Shown one piece after another: positions 26,685-37,665 of a DNA stretch of 64,000 nucleotides. The notes beneath the pieces are model-generated. The model was not told the origin of the DNA. It did not search any database and was given only the letters and a program-made list of their open reading frames with translations. Made by a program: the position numbers and the translations under genes. The number at the start of each line of letters is the position of its first letter. Positions within the stretch are counted from its first letter, which is position 1. This stretch comes from Corynebacterium timonense (GTDB lineage Bacteria > Actinomycetota > Actinomycetes > Mycobacteriales > Mycobacteriaceae), in NCBI RefSeq assembly GCF_900105305.1, contig NZ_LT629765.1, forward strand, positions 1,612,001 to 1,676,000. Reading direction: 5' to 3'.

Positions 26685-28310
26685 ATGACGGTTTCTTCCC
26701 ACCTCAGCGAACTGGACGCCCTCGACGGGCCCCAGACCACTGCCCAGAAGATCGCGGACCTGAAGAGGCGCCGCGCCGAAGCACAGACCCCGATGGGCGA
26801 GAAAGCTCACGAGAAGGTGCGTGAATCCGGGCGCCTCACCGCCCGGGAGCGCCTGGACTACCTCCTCGACGAGGGCTCCTTCGTCGAGACCGACCAGCTG
26901 GTGCGCCACCGCACCCACGAGTTCGGGATGCAGGCGCGGCGCCCGCTCACCGACGGCATCGTCACCGGCTGGGGCACCATCGACGGCCGCGAGGTCTGCG
27001 TGTTCTCCCAGGACGGCACCGTCTTCGGCGGGGCGCTCGGCGAGGTCTACGGCGAAAAGATGGTGAAAATCCAACAGCTCGCCGTCACCACCGGCCGCCC
27101 GCTCATCGGCCTCTACGAGGGCGCCGGGGCCCGCATCCAGGAGGGCGCGGTCTCCCTCGACTGGATCGCCCAAACCTTCCGCCAGAACGTCGAGGCCTCC
27201 GGCGTCGTTCCGCAGATCTCCGTGATCATGGGCGCCTGCGCCGGCGGCAACGCCTACTCCCCTGCGCTGACGGACTTCGTGGTCATGGTGGACCAGAAGT
27301 CGCGCATGTTCGTCACCGGCCCCGACGTCATCACCACCGTCACCGGCGAGCAGATCACCCAGGAGGAACTCGGCGGCGCGTGGGTGCACATGACGCAGGC
27401 CGGCAACTGCCACTACGTCGCCTCCTCCGACGAGGACGCCCTCGATTGGGTCACCGACCTCGTCGGCTACTTGCCCTCGAGCGCGCGCCACACTCCCCCG
27501 GCCGAGCCCGCGGACCCCGAGCCCGAGATCACAGCCGCCGACCTCGAACTCGACGAGATCATCCCCGACTCGCCCAACCAGCCCTACGACGTGCGCGAGG
27601 TGATCACGCGCCTCGCCGACGACGGGGAGTTCTTCGAAATCATGGAAAAGCGCGCGGAGAACGTCGTCACCGCGCTCGCGCGTATCGACGGCGAAGTCGT
27701 CGCCTTCCTGGCCAACCAGCCGAGCGTCTTCGCCGGCTGCCTCGACATCGACTCCAGCGAGAAGGCCGCCCGCTTCGTGCGCACCGTCGACGCCTTCAAC
27801 ATCCCCCTCGTGCTGCTCGTCGACGTGCCCGGCTTCCTGCCCGGCGCGAGCCAGGAGCACGGCGGCATCCTGCGCCGCGGCGCGAAGCTGCTCTACGCCT
27901 ACGCCGAGGCCACGGTGCCCAAGATCACCGTCACCATGCGCAAGTCCTACGGCGGCGCCTACTGCGTGATGGGCTCGAAGGGCCTAGGCGCCGACGTCAA
28001 CCTCGCGTGGCCCACCGCGCAGATCGCGGTGATGGGCGCGGCGGGCGCCGTCGGCTTCATCAACCGCAAAGACATCAAGGCCGCCCGCGCGTCCGGGATG
28101 GACGGCGAGGAGCTCGCCGAGCTGATCAAGAGCTACGAGCGCGAGTACGAAGACGCCATCTTGAACCCCTACCGCGCCGCCGAGCGCGGGCTGATCGACG
28201 CCGTCATCCTGCCCTCGGAGACCCGCCAGGCCGTGGCCGCCAACCTGCGCCTGTACCGGGACAAGACCGTCTCTCGCCCCGCCCGCAAGCACGGCAACAT
28301 GCCGCTGTAA
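26685..28310 (+). CDS. accD: Acyl-CoA carboxylase beta (carboxyltransferase) subunit
   Basis: 541 residues, biotin-dependent carboxyltransferase that moves CO2 from carboxybiotin to an acyl-CoA. N-terminal half: [19 protein letters not shown] and [16 protein letters not shown] (first oxyanion region). C-terminal half: [24 protein letters not shown] and the [19 protein letters not shown] block. Its place 28 bp before fas suggests it makes malonyl-CoA (AccD1/DtsR1 role), though the substrate residue needs alignment. The alpha subunit with the BCCP is elsewhere and would be biotinylated by the birA product. Confidence 0.94.
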   Translation: MTVSSHLSELDALDGPQTTAQKIADLKRRRAEAQTPMGEKAHEKVRESGRLTARERLDYLLDEGSFVETDQLVRHRTHEFGMQARRPLTDGIVTGWGTIDGREVCVFSQDGTVFGGALGEVYGEKMVKIQQLAVTTGRPLIGLYEGAGARIQEGAVSLDWIAQTFRQNVEASGVVPQISVIMGACAGGNAYSPALTDFVVMVDQKSRMFVTGPDVITTVTGEQITQEELGGAWVHMTQAGNCHYVASSDEDALDWVTDLVGYLPSSARHTPPAEPADPEPEITAADLELDEIIPDSPNQPYDVREVITRLADDGEFFEIMEKRAENVVTALARIDGEVVAFLANQPSVFAGCLDIDSSEKAARFVRTVDAFNIPLVLLVDVPGFLPGASQEHGGILRRGAKLLYAYAEATVPKITVTMRKSYGGAYCVMGSKGLGADVNLAWPTAQIAVMGAAGAVGFINRKDIKAARASGMDGEELAELIKSYEREYEDAILNPYRAAERGLIDAVILPSETRQAVAANLRLYRDKTVSRPARKHGNMPL

Positions 28311-28338
28311 CCCCCCTTCTCACGAAAGACTTTCGCCG

Positions 28339-31300
28339 ATGTCGCTCACTCCGATTTCCTCCATCACCTCCCCCGCCATCGTCTTCCAGGGGCAGGGAAG
28401 CGCCTGGCAGGCAGCGCTGTCCGACGCCACCACCAGCCCCCTCGCCCACTCCCGCCTGACCGGCCTGCTCGCCGCGGCCCGAGAGCTCACCGGCCCCGTC
28501 GCCCGCCCTCTCGCCTCGGCCGTGCCGGGCGCGGTGCAGCGCCTGCGCACGCTCATGGACCCGGACCAGCCCGCCGACACCGCCGACGCGGACGCCTTCC
28601 CGGCCGTGAGCGTGCCGGGCATCGTGCTGGCCCAGCTCGCCGCGGCCGAGCAGCTGCGCTCCCTCGGCCTCGCCGTCGACGAGGCGATCCTCGCCGGCCA
28701 TTCCCAGGGAACCCTCGGCGTCGCCGCGGTGCGCCACCCCGAGCACGCGCTCGCCTTCGCGCTCATCCTGGGCGCGGCGGCCTCCGCGACGCACGGGGCG
28801 ACCGACACGGCGCCGCGGATGCTCAGCGTGCGTGGTGTGCACCGAGAGGACGTCGAGAAGCATGCGGGCGAGCTCGTCTCTGTCATCAACGGGCCGCACC
28901 ACGTCGTGCTCGCGGGGGAGCCCGAGCAGCTGGCCGCGGCCCGCGAGCGCATCGAGGCCGCCGCCGCTGCGTACAACGCCCGGCTCGAGGCCGCCGAGTT
29001 CGGCGGCTCCGAGATCACCCCGCGTTTCGACGCCCTCCCGGTCGCCTACCCCTTCCACAGCACCTCCAACGCCGCCGCCGTGGAGCTCGCCGCCGAGTGG
29101 GCCGAGGCGTGCGGCATCGACTTCGGCGAGGACAGCCCGCGCGAACTGGCGCAGGCGATCCTCGTGGACCGCCACGACTGGCCCGCCCGCGTCCGCGAGG
29201 TGCTCGCCGCGGCGCCGAGCCACATCCTCTCGCTCGACTCGGCCGTGGCCACCATCACCGAGAAGCTCACCGCGGGCTCCGGCGTGGCCGTCATCACCGC
29301 CGACTCCGCCGCCGCACGCGACCGCCTGGCGGTGCCCGGCGCGACGCTGCCGGAGGCCGCGGACTACGCGCGCTACGCCCCGCGGCTTGTGCGCCTGCCC
29401 GACGGCACGACCTACACGCAGACGCGCTTTTCCACCCTCACCGGGCTCTCCCCCGTCATCCTCGGCGGCATGACGCCGACCTCCGCCGACGGCGAGATCG
29501 TCGCCGCGGCCGCCAACGCCGGCTACTGGACGGAGCTCGCCGGCGGCGGCATGTACTCCGAGGAGGTGTTCAACGAGCACAAGGACACCCTCGTCGCCCA
29601 CCTCGAGCCGGGCCGCACCGCCCAGTTCAACACCATGTTCTTCGACCGCTTCCTGTGGAACATGCACTTCGGCCAGACCCGCATGGTGCCCAAGGCGCGC
29701 GCCGCCGGCGCCCCCTTCAACGGCGTGTGCGTCTCGGCGGGCATCCCGGACGTCGAGGAAGCGACCGAGCTGCTCGCACAGCTGCACGCGGAGGGCTTCC
29801 CCTACGTCGCCTTCAAGCCGGGCACCGTCAAGCATGTCCGCGACGCGCTCGCCATCGCGGCCGCGAACCCGCAGGTGCCCATCATCCTTATGGTCGAAGA
29901 CGGCCACGCCGGCGGCCACCACTCGTGGGTGGACCTGGACGACATGCTCATCGACACCTACGCCGAGGTCCGCGCCCACGACAACGTCTACCTCGCCACC
30001 GGCGGCGGCATCTTCTCCCCCGAGCGCGCCGCGGAGCTTCTCACCGGCGACTGGGCGACCCGCTGGGACCTGCCGCTTATGCCGGTCGACGCCGTCTTCA
30101 TCGGCACCGTCGCCATGGCCACCAAGGAGGCCAAGGCCACCGACTCGGTCAAGGACCTGCTGGTCAACGCCGCGGGCATCAGCCCGGAGGACAACGGCGG
30201 CTGGGTCGCGCGCGGCTCCGCCCGCAACGGCGTCGCCTCGTCCCAGAGCCACCTGCTGGCCGACATCCACGACCTGGACAACTCCTTTGCCCAGGCGTCG
30301 CGCCTGATCACCAACATGCCCATCGAGGACTACGAGTCCCGCCGCGAGGAGATCATCGACGCGCTGTCTCGGACCTCGAAGCCTTACTTCGGCGACGTCG
30401 AGACGATGACGTACGCGCAGTGGGTCGAGCGCTTCGTCGAGCTGGCGCACCCCTTCGTCGACGCCTCCTGGGACGCGCGCTTCCACGCGCTGCTCCAGCG
30501 CGTCGAGGCCCGCCTGAACGAGGCGGACCACGGCGAGATTGACACCCTCTTCCCGGAGGTGGGGGTGAACGCCCCGGAGGCCGTCGCCACGCTGCTCGAC
30601 GCGTACCCGCAGGCGCGGGAGGCGACGGTCTCTCCGCGCGACGCGGCGTGGTGGATCGGCCTGCACTACGCCTACCCCAAGCCGATGCCGTGGGTCCCGG
30701 CGATCGACGGCGACCTGAAGTCGTGGTTTGGCAAGGACACGCTGTGGCAGGCGCAGGACGAGCGCTACACCGCCGACCAGGTGCGCATCATCCCCGGCCC
30801 CGTGGCGGTGGCGGGCATTACGAAGAAAAACGAGCCGGTCGCCGAGCTGCTCGCCCGCTTCGAGGGCGCCGCGACGCAGTCGCTTCAGGGCGCCGGCACC
30901 CCCGTCCACGACCTCTACTCCCGCCTGGCGGACGCGGAAAGCGTCGAGGAGTACCTGCGCGCCGCGCCGACGCTGGTCTGGCACGGCCACCTCATGGACA
31001 ACCCGGCGCACACGATGGCGCCGGAGGCCTACGAGATCGTCGAGGAGGACGAGGGCTGGGCCATCCGCGTCATCACCGACTCCGCCTGGGACGACCTGCC
31101 GGAGGAACAGCGCCCCTTCTACGTGCGCGACGTGACCATCCCCCTCGACCTGCCCGCCGGCGTGGCCACGGGCGGCTCCCCGGTGGTCTCCGACGAGCGT
31201 CTTCCCGCATCCGTTTACGCCCTGCTGGCGGGCCTGGCCGGCGTGGGCTCGACCTCCGAGGCGGGCGACGCCATCACCGAGATGCCGCGCATCGCCGAGG

Positions 31301-34300
31301 GCTCCGTCACCGCCGACGCCCCCTTCGGCGTGGCCACCTCCTCCTTTACCTTCCCTGCCTCCCTGCTCCGGGCGCACACCGCCGTCACCGGCGCCGCGCT
31401 GGGCACCGACGTGCCCGCCGGCACCGCGGACGCGCTCGTCGGCCCGTGCTGGCCCGCGATCTACACCGCGCTCGGCTCCGGCCTGCTGCCCGACGGCTTC
31501 CCCGTCATCGAGGGCCTGCTCAACGCGGTGCACCTCGACCACGTCATCGACCTGCGCGTGCCGCTCGCTGAGCTTGCCGACGGCCGCACCATCACCGTCA
31601 CTTCCCGCTGCAGCGCCATCGACGAGTCCGCCTCCGGGCGCATCGTCACCGTGGAGCTCGAGCTCCGCGACGGCGAGCGGCTCGTGGCCACCCAGATGCA
31701 CCGCTTCGCCATCCGCGGGCGCGCCACCGTGGCCACCCCGCCGAGCGCCGCCCCCGCCTTCGGCGGCGGCCCCGAGGCCGACAAGGTGGAGCCCACCCCG
31801 CGCTCCTTCGTCGACCGCGCCACCGTCACCGCCCCGCACGACATGACGCCCTTCGCGCTGGTCTCGGGCGACTACAACCCGATCCACACCTCGTACCACG
31901 CCTCCGGCCTCGTCGGGCTTACGGCGCCGCTGGTGCACGGCATGTGGCTGTCGGCCACCGCGCAGCACCTCGCCGGGCGCCACGGCGCCGTCACCGGCTG
32001 GACCTACTCCATGTACGGGATGGTGCAGCTCGACGACGAGGTCGAGATCACCGTCGAGCGCGTCGGCCGCGTCGGCGTGCGCCCCGCCCTCGAGGTGACC
32101 TGCCGCATCGGCGGCGAGGTGGTCTCGCGCGGCCAGGCGCTGCTCGCCCAGCCGGCGACCGCGTACGTCTACCCCGGCCAGGGCGTGCAGTCCGAGGGCA
32201 TGGGCGCCGCCGACCGCGACGCGAGCCCGGCGGCCCGCGAGATCTGGCGCCGCGCCGACCGCCACACCCGCGCCAACCTGGGCTTTTCCATCCGCCGGAT
32301 CGTGGACGAGAACCCGGCCTCCCTCACGGTGCGCGGCACCGAGTTCAAGCACCCGCAGGGCGTGCTGCACCTGACGCAGTTCACCCAGGTGGCGCTCGCC
32401 GTCGTCGCCTACGCCCAGACGGAGCGCCTGCGGGTGGGCAACGCCCTGGCGACGGGCGCATTCTACGCCGGCCACTCGCTCGGCGAGTACACGGCGCTGG
32501 CCTCCCTGGCGAACATCTTCGACCTCGAGGCCGTCATCGACATCGTCTACTCCCGCGGCTCCGCGATGGGCTCGCTCGTGCCGCGCGACGCCGAGGGCAA
32601 CTCCGAGTACGGCATGGGGGCGCTGCGCCCGAACATGATCGGCGTCGCCGCCGACGAGGTCGAGGGCTACGTCGCCCGCGTGGCGGAGAGGACCGGGGAG
32701 TTTTTGGAGATTGTCAACTACAACATCTCCGGCCAGCAGTACTCGGTCGCGGGCACGAAGAAGGGCCTCGCCGCCCTCGCCCAGGCCGCGAACTCCGTGC
32801 GCGAGCGCGCCTTTGTCACCGTCCCCGGCATCGACGTGCCCTTCCACTCGCGCGTGCTGCGCGACGGCGTGCCCGCCTTCGCCGACAAACTCGACGAGCT
32901 GCTGCCCGCCACCATCGACGCCGACACCCTCGTCGGGCGCTACGTGCCCAACCTCGTGGCCCGCCCCTTCGAGCTCACGCAGGACTTCGTCGACGCCATC
33001 ACCGAGGTCGTGCCCGCCGAGCGCCTGCGCGGCCTGGACGTGGACGCCGCCGAGCGCGACGAGCTGGCGCGCACCCTCCTCATCGAGCTGTTGGCCTGGC
33101 AGTTCGCCTCCCCGGTGCGCTGGATCGAAACCCAGGACCTGCTGCTCGAGCGCGTCGACCAGATCATCGAGGTCGGCCTCGCTTCCTCCCCGACGCTGAC
33201 CAACCTGGCCAAGCGCGAGATGGACGTCGTGGGCCGCCACGTGCCGGTGCTCAACGTTGAGGCGGAGCAGGACCGCGTCATGCTCAACGACGTCGTCGCC
33301 GCCCCCGAGCCGGAGCTGCCGGAGGCGCCCGAGGCGGAGCTGCCCGAGGCCCCCGCACCCGCAGCACCCGCCGCGCCCGCCGAGCCCGCCGCAGCCCCCG
33401 CACCCGTCGCGGCTGCCGCCCCCTCCGGGGCCCCGGCCGCCGACCTCGCCTTCGGCGCCGCCGAGGCGATCGAGGTGCTCTTCGCCTTCCAGAACAAGAT
33501 CCGCCTCGAGCAGATCTCGGACTCGGACACCATCGAGGAGCTCACCGGCGGTGTGTCCTCGCGCCGCAACCAGCTGCTCATGGACATGTCCGCCGAGCTG
33601 GGCGTGCCCGCCATCGACGGCGCCGCCGAGGCCGACGTGGCCACCCTGCGCGAGCGCGTCACCACCGCCGCGCCCGGCTATTCCCCCTTCGGCACCGTGC
33701 TCAACGAGGCCGTGACCACGCGCCTGCGCACCCTGCTGGGCGCGGCTGGTCTGAAGCCCGCCTACGTCGCCGAGCAGCTCACCGGCGCTTGGGGCCTGCC
33801 CGCCAGCTGGACCCCGCACGTCGAGGCGGAGATCCTGCTGGGCACCCGCGCGGAGGAGTCCGTGCGGGGCGGCTCGCTGACCACCCTTCCGGGCGTGGCC
33901 TCCAAGGCGGACGCGGCGGCGCTCGTCGATGCGGCCGTCCAGAACGTCGCGTCCCGCCACGGCCAGTCCGTGTCCAAGGGCGCGGCCGCGACCGGCTCCG
34001 GCGGCGGGGTCGTCGACTCGGCGGCGCTCGACGCCTACCGCGCCGAGGTCACCGACACGCTCGTGGCCACCGCCCGCACCCTGCTGTCCAAGCTCGGCAT
34101 CGAGGAGGAGCACCCCGAGGTCGAGGCGCCCGACACGACGGTGCTGGAGACCGTCGAGGCCGAGCTCGGCGCCGGCTGGGTCGAGCAGGTCACCCCGGTC
34201 TTCGACGAGCGCCAGGCCGTGCTTTTCGACGACCGCTGGGCGCAAGCCCGCGAGGATCTCGCCCGGGTGGCCCTCGGCGAGGCGGAGATCGCCGTGGAGC

Positions 34301-37290
34301 GCTTCGCCGGCACCGGCGCCACCGTAGCGCAGCAGGCGCAGTGGTACGCCGAGCGTGGCTTCGTCGGCCCGCTGGGCGAGATCGCCGAGGCGGCGCTTAC
34401 CACCCCGCAGCTGCCCTACGCCGGCGACGTCGCCCTCGTCACCGGCGCGGCCCCCGGCTCCATTGCGACGGCGCTGGTGCAGCGTCTGCTGGAGGGCGGC
34501 GCGACGGTCGTCATGACCGCTTCGCGTGTGAGCCAGGCGCGCAAGGAGTTCGCCCGCGCCCTCTACCGGGACCACGCCTCCGCGGGCGCGGCGCTGTGGC
34601 TGGTGCCGGCGAACCTGTCCAGCTACCGCGACATCGACGCGCTCACCGCCTGGATCGGCGCCGAGCAGCGCGAGACGGTGGGCAACGAGGTGCGCGTGAT
34701 CAAGCCGGCGCTCACCCCCACCCTCGCGTTCCCCTTCGCGGCGCCGGGCGTGTCCGGCTCGCTGGCCGAGGTCGGCGGCAACGCCGAGACCCAGGCCCGA
34801 CTGCTGCTGTGGTCGCTCGAGCGCACCATCGCGCGACTGTCCGAGCTCGCCCAGGCCGCCGACGACTTCCCCGCCACACGCACGCACGTGGTCCTGCCGG
34901 GCTCGCCGAACCGCGGCATCTTCGGCGGCGACGGCGCGTACGGCGAGGTCAAGGCCGCACTCGACGCGGTGGTGAACAAGTGGTCCGCCGAGACCGGCTG
35001 GCCCGAGGGCGTCACCCTCGCCCAGGCCCGCATCGGCTGGGTCGCCGGCACCTCCCTCATGGGCGGAAACGACGTGCTCGTTCCCTCGGCCGAGAAGGCG
35101 GGCATCCACGTGTGGAGCCCCGAGGAGATCTCGGCCGAGCTCATGGGGCTGGTCACCCCGGAGTCGCGGGCGAAGGCGGCCGAGGCGCCGCTGGACCTCG
35201 ATCTCACCGGCGGGCTCGATTCCGCGGGCGTGTCCATCGCGGAGCTGGCGCGCGGCGCTGAAGGTGTGGGGGGCGCTGGTGAGGCGTCGACACGCGATAG
35301 CGCGATCAAGGCCCTGCCCAACGTGGCCACCCCGGAGCAGCCGGAGGGCGCGCAGGTCGGCGAGGTGGCGTGCAGCCTCGACGACATGATTGTCATCGTC
35401 GGCCTCGGCGAGGTGTCCTCCTGGGGCTCCGGGCGCACCCGCCGCGAGGCCGAGTACGGCATCCGCCGCGACGGCTCGGTGGACCTCACCGCCGCCGGCG
35501 TGCTCGAGCTGGCCTGGATGACCGGCCTGGTCACCTGGTCCGAGGACCCGACACCCGGCTGGTACGACGCCGAGGGCGCCCCGGTCGCCGAGGAGGACAT
35601 CTACGAGCGCTTCCGCGACGAGGTCGTCGCCCGGGCCGGCGTGCGCGAGCTGACGGACAAGTACTTCCTCACCGACAAGGGCTCCATCGACCTCGCCGAG
35701 GTCTACCTCGACCGCGACATCACCTTCACCGTCGACAGCGAGGCCACGGCCCGCGACATCGAGGTCGCCGACCCCGCCAAGACGAGGGTCGAGCTTGTCG
35801 ACGGCGAATGGACCGTCACCCGCCTCGCCGGCGCCACCGCCCGCGTGCCGCGCAAGGCCACGCTCTCGCGCACCGTCGCCGGCCAGATGCCGGACGACTT
35901 CGACCCCTCCCGCTGGGGCATCCCGGCGCAGATGGTGGACAACATGGACCGCATCGCGGTGTGGAACCTGGTCACCGCCGTCGACGCCTTCGTCACCGCC
36001 GGCTTCACCCCCGCCGAGCTGCTGCGCGCCGTCCACCCCGTCGACGTGGCCTCCACGCAGGGCACCGGCATCGGCGGCATGGAGTCCCTCCACCAGGTCT
36101 TCGTCTCCCGGCTGCTCGGCGAGGAGCGCCAGACCGACATCCTGCAGGAGGCGCTGCCCAACGTCGTCGCCGCGCACGTCATGCAGTCGCTGGTCGGCGG
36201 CTACGGCTCGATGATCCACCCGGTCGGCGCGTGCGCCACCGCCGCGGTGTCCATCGAGGAGGCCGTGGACAAGATCGCCGTGGGCAAGGCCGACTTCGTC
36301 GTCGCCGGCGGCATCGACGACGTGCAGGTCGAATCGCTCGAGGGCTTCGGCCAGATGAACGCCACCGCCGAGACCGCCGCCATGACCGCGAAGGGGATCT
36401 CCGAGCGCTTCATCTCGCGCGCCAACGACCGCCGCCGCGGCGGCTTCCTCGAGGCCGAGGGCGGCGGCACCGTGCTCATCGCCCGCGGCTCCGTCGCCGC
36501 GCAGCTAGGCCTGCCGGTGCGCGCCGTCATCGCCTACGCCTCTTCCTTCGGCGACGGCGCCCACACCTCCATCCCGGCGCCCGGCCTGGGCGTGCTCGGC
36601 GCAGCCCGCGGCGGCACGGCCTCGCGCCTGGCGCGGTCCCTGGCCTCGCTGGGGCTCACGCCCGACGACGTCAGCGTGCTGTCCAAGCACGACACCTCCA
36701 CCAACGCCAACGACCCGAACGAGTCCGAGCTGCACTCGCTGCTCTGGCCCGCCATCGGCCGCGACGCCCGCGCGCCCCTCTACGTCATCTCCCAGAAGAC
36801 GCTCACGGGCCACGCCAAGGCCGGCGCGGCATTGTTCCAGGTCGGCGGGCTTATCGACGTCCTCTCCACCGGCACCGTCCCCGCCAACGCCGCCCTGGAC
36901 TGCGTCGACCCGCTCGTGGGCGAGAAGTCCCGCAACCTCGTGTGGCTGCGCGCCCCGCTGGCGCTGGGGGCCGGCGCCGTGAAGGCCGCGGCGCTCACCT
37001 CGCTCGGCTTCGGCCACGTCGGCGCGCTCGTGGTCCTGGCGCACCCCGGCGTGTTCGAGGCGGCGCTCGCTGCTTCCGGCGCGTCTGTTTCCGAGTGGCG
37101 CTCGCGGGCCACCGCCCGGCTGCGCGCCGGCGCCGGCTGGCTCGAGGCCGGCATGACCGGGCGGCGCGAGCTGTTCACGCAGGTGGAAAACCGCCGCTTT
37201 GCCCCGGGCAACACGCACGACGGGGAGATCGCGCTGCTGCTCGACCCGGACGCGCGCCTCGGCGAGGACGGGGTGTACCCGCGGGGGTAG
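28339..37290 (+). CDS. fas: Type I fatty acid synthase, single polypeptide
   Basis: 2,983-residue multienzyme making fatty acids in the cytosol, for membrane lipids and mycolate precursors. Domains in order: acetyltransferase with GHSQGTLG (about 120); FMN enoyl reductase starting at VILGGMTPTSADGE (about 372); dehydratase hot-dog with GDYNPIHTSYHA (about 1177); malonyl/palmitoyl transferase with GHSLGEYTALA (about 1377); an Ala/Pro linker (about 1660-1700); ACP with the pantetheine Ser in TGGVSSRRNQ (about 1740); ketoreductase with ALVTGAAPGSIA (about 2031); ketosynthase with Cys in VGACATAAVS (about 2629). No separate phosphopantetheinyl transferase domain, consistent with nearby acpS. Whether it corresponds to FasA or FasB of C. 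glutamicum cannot be told by reading. Confidence 0.97.
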   Translation: MSLTPISSITSPAIVFQGQGSAWQAALSDATTSPLAHSRLTGLLAAARELTGPVARPLASAVPGAVQRLRTLMDPDQPADTADADAFPAVSVPGIVLAQLAAAEQLRSLGLAVDEAILAGHSQGTLGVAAVRHPEHALAFALILGAAASATHGATDTAPRMLSVRGVHREDVEKHAGELVSVINGPHHVVLAGEPEQLAAARERIEAAAAAYNARLEAAEFGGSEITPRFDALPVAYPFHSTSNAAAVELAAEWAEACGIDFGEDSPRELAQAILVDRHDWPARVREVLAAAPSHILSLDSAVATITEKLTAGSGVAVITADSAAARDRLAVPGATLPEAADYARYAPRLVRLPDGTTYTQTRFSTLTGLSPVILGGMTPTSADGEIVAAAANAGYWTELAGGGMYSEEVFNEHKDTLVAHLEPGRTAQFNTMFFDRFLWNMHFGQTRMVPKARAAGAPFNGVCVSAGIPDVEEATELLAQLHAEGFPYVAFKPGTVKHVRDALAIAAANPQVPIILMVEDGHAGGHHSWVDLDDMLIDTYAEVRAHDNVYLATGGGIFSPERAAELLTGDWATRWDLPLMPVDAVFIGTVAMATKEAKATDSVKDLLVNAAGISPEDNGGWVARGSARNGVASSQSHLLADIHDLDNSFAQASRLITNMPIEDYESRREEIIDALSRTSKPYFGDVETMTYAQWVERFVELAHPFVDASWDARFHALLQRVEARLNEADHGEIDTLFPEVGVNAPEAVATLLDAYPQAREATVSPRDAAWWIGLHYAYPKPMPWVPAIDGDLKSWFGKDTLWQAQDERYTADQVRIIPGPVAVAGITKKNEPVAELLARFEGAATQSLQGAGTPVHDLYSRLADAESVEEYLRAAPTLVWHGHLMDNPAHTMAPEAYEIVEEDEGWAIRVITDSAWDDLPEEQRPFYVRDVTIPLDLPAGVATGGSPVVSDERLPASVYALLAGLAGVGSTSEAGDAITEMPRIAEGSVTADAPFGVATSSFTFPASLLRAHTAVTGAALGTDVPAGTADALVGPCWPAIYTALGSGLLPDGFPVIEGLLNAVHLDHVIDLRVPLAELADGRTITVTSRCSAIDESASGRIVTVELELRDGERLVATQMHRFAIRGRATVATPPSAAPAFGGGPEADKVEPTPRSFVDRATVTAPHDMTPFALVSGDYNPIHTSYHASGLVGLTAPLVHGMWLSATAQHLAGRHGAVTGWTYSMYGMVQLDDEVEITVERVGRVGVRPALEVTCRIGGEVVSRGQALLAQPATAYVYPGQGVQSEGMGAADRDASPAAREIWRRADRHTRANLGFSIRRIVDENPASLTVRGTEFKHPQGVLHLTQFTQVALAVVAYAQTERLRVGNALATGAFYAGHSLGEYTALASLANIFDLEAVIDIVYSRGSAMGSLVPRDAEGNSEYGMGALRPNMIGVAADEVEGYVARVAERTGEFLEIVNYNISGQQYSVAGTKKGLAALAQAANSVRERAFVTVPGIDVPFHSRVLRDGVPAFADKLDELLPATIDADTLVGRYVPNLVARPFELTQDFVDAITEVVPAERLRGLDVDAAERDELARTLLIELLAWQFASPVRWIETQDLLLERVDQIIEVGLASSPTLTNLAKREMDVVGRHVPVLNVEAEQDRVMLNDVVAAPEPELPEAPEAELPEAPAPAAPAAPAEPAAAPAPVAAAAPSGAPAADLAFGAAEAIEVLFAFQNKIRLEQISDSDTIEELTGGVSSRRNQLLMDMSAELGVPAIDGAAEADVATLRERVTTAAPGYSPFGTVLNEAVTTRLRTLLGAAGLKPAYVAEQLTGAWGLPASWTPHVEAEILLGTRAEESVRGGSLTTLPGVASKADAAALVDAAVQNVASRHGQSVSKGAAATGSGGGVVDSAALDAYRAEVTDTLVATARTLLSKLGIEEEHPEVEAPDTTVLETVEAELGAGWVEQVTPVFDERQAVLFDDRWAQAREDLARVALGEAEIAVERFAGTGATVAQQAQWYAERGFVGPLGEIAEAALTTPQLPYAGDVALVTGAAPGSIATALVQRLLEGGATVVMTASRVSQARKEFARALYRDHASAGAALWLVPANLSSYRDIDALTAWIGAEQRETVGNEVRVIKPALTPTLAFPFAAPGVSGSLAEVGGNAETQARLLLWSLERTIARLSELAQAADDFPATRTHVVLPGSPNRGIFGGDGAYGEVKAALDAVVNKWSAETGWPEGVTLAQARIGWVAGTSLMGGNDVLVPSAEKAGIHVWSPEEISAELMGLVTPESRAKAAEAPLDLDLTGGLDSAGVSIAELARGAEGVGGAGEASTRDSAIKALPNVATPEQPEGAQVGEVACSLDDMIVIVGLGEVSSWGSGRTRREAEYGIRRDGSVDLTAAGVLELAWMTGLVTWSEDPTPGWYDAEGAPVAEEDIYERFRDEVVARAGVRELTDKYFLTDKGSIDLAEVYLDRDITFTVDSEATARDIEVADPAKTRVELVDGEWTVTRLAGATARVPRKATLSRTVAGQMPDDFDPSRWGIPAQMVDNMDRIAVWNLVTAVDAFVTAGFTPAELLRAVHPVDVASTQGTGIGGMESLHQVFVSRLLGEERQTDILQEALPNVVAAHVMQSLVGGYGSMIHPVGACATAAVSIEEAVDKIAVGKADFVVAGGIDDVQVESLEGFGQMNATAETAAMTAKGISERFISRANDRRRGGFLEAEGGGTVLIARGSVAAQLGLPVRAVIAYASSFGDGAHTSIPAPGLGVLGAARGGTASRLARSLASLGLTPDDVSVLSKHDTSTNANDPNESELHSLLWPAIGRDARAPLYVISQKTLTGHAKAGAALFQVGGLIDVLSTGTVPANAALDCVDPLVGEKSRNLVWLRAPLALGAGAVKAAALTSLGFGHVGALVVLAHPGVFEAALAASGASVSEWRSRATARLRAGAGWLEAGMTGRRELFTQVENRRFAPGNTHDGEIALLLDPDARLGEDGVYPRG

Positions 37291-37326
37291 CTCGTTCGGG
37301 GGCGCGCCCGCTTCCGGGTAAAAGCT

Positions 37327-37377
37327 AAACGGCAAGAATCCGCCGAGCCGCTCGTTTTCGGTGGATTCTTGCCGTTT
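37327..37377 (+). terminator. Strong hairpin terminator after fas
   Basis: AAACGGCAAGAATCC (37327-37341) and GGATTCTTGCCGTTT (37363-37377) form a perfect 15-bp stem that can extend further inward, followed by TTGTTCTT. Typical intrinsic terminator 37 bp after the fas stop. Confidence 0.85.
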
Positions 37378-37379
37378 TG

Positions 37380-37582
37380 TTCTTGGCTGGCAGGGACGCG
37401 ACGCTAATAGGGGCACGCGCCTGTCCAGCAGCCTCCGGAGTCAGACCGCCCTTCTCCTCAAGTTGGCGTGCCACGGACTGTACGCGCCCCTACTCGGCAA
37501 CCGCGTCCGGCAGATCGTTCGCGATGCGCCAGATCTTCTTGTGCAGCTCGTTGCTCTGTACCTTTCTCGTGCTGTTGGTCAA
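37380..37582 (-). pseudogene. Type I restriction-modification HsdM N-terminal relic
   Basis: From TTG 37582 the minus strand reads TNSTRKVQSNELHKKIWR followed by IANDL, which is the conserved N-terminus of HsdM methyltransferase subunits. An in-frame TAG follows at 37490-37492 and the same frame then gives RQLEEKGGLTPEAAGQARA before running into the fas terminator. No methylase motifs remain. A short relic of a restriction system; moderate confidence because the match is from memory. Confidence 0.5.
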
Positions 37583-37665
37583 ATTCTGCACCGGGCACTC
37601 CACCAGACCCTGTCGCGGGTCGATAGTGGCCAGCCACTTTGCCCCATACTGGCTAATATCAGCCT

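Noticed and set aside
28204..36219. An open minus-strand frame of about 2,670 codons opposite fas.
   Set aside because: It is the shadow of a very GC-rich gene read antisense; its translation is low-complexity Arg/Gly/Ala/His text, while the plus strand encodes all domains of fatty acid synthase.
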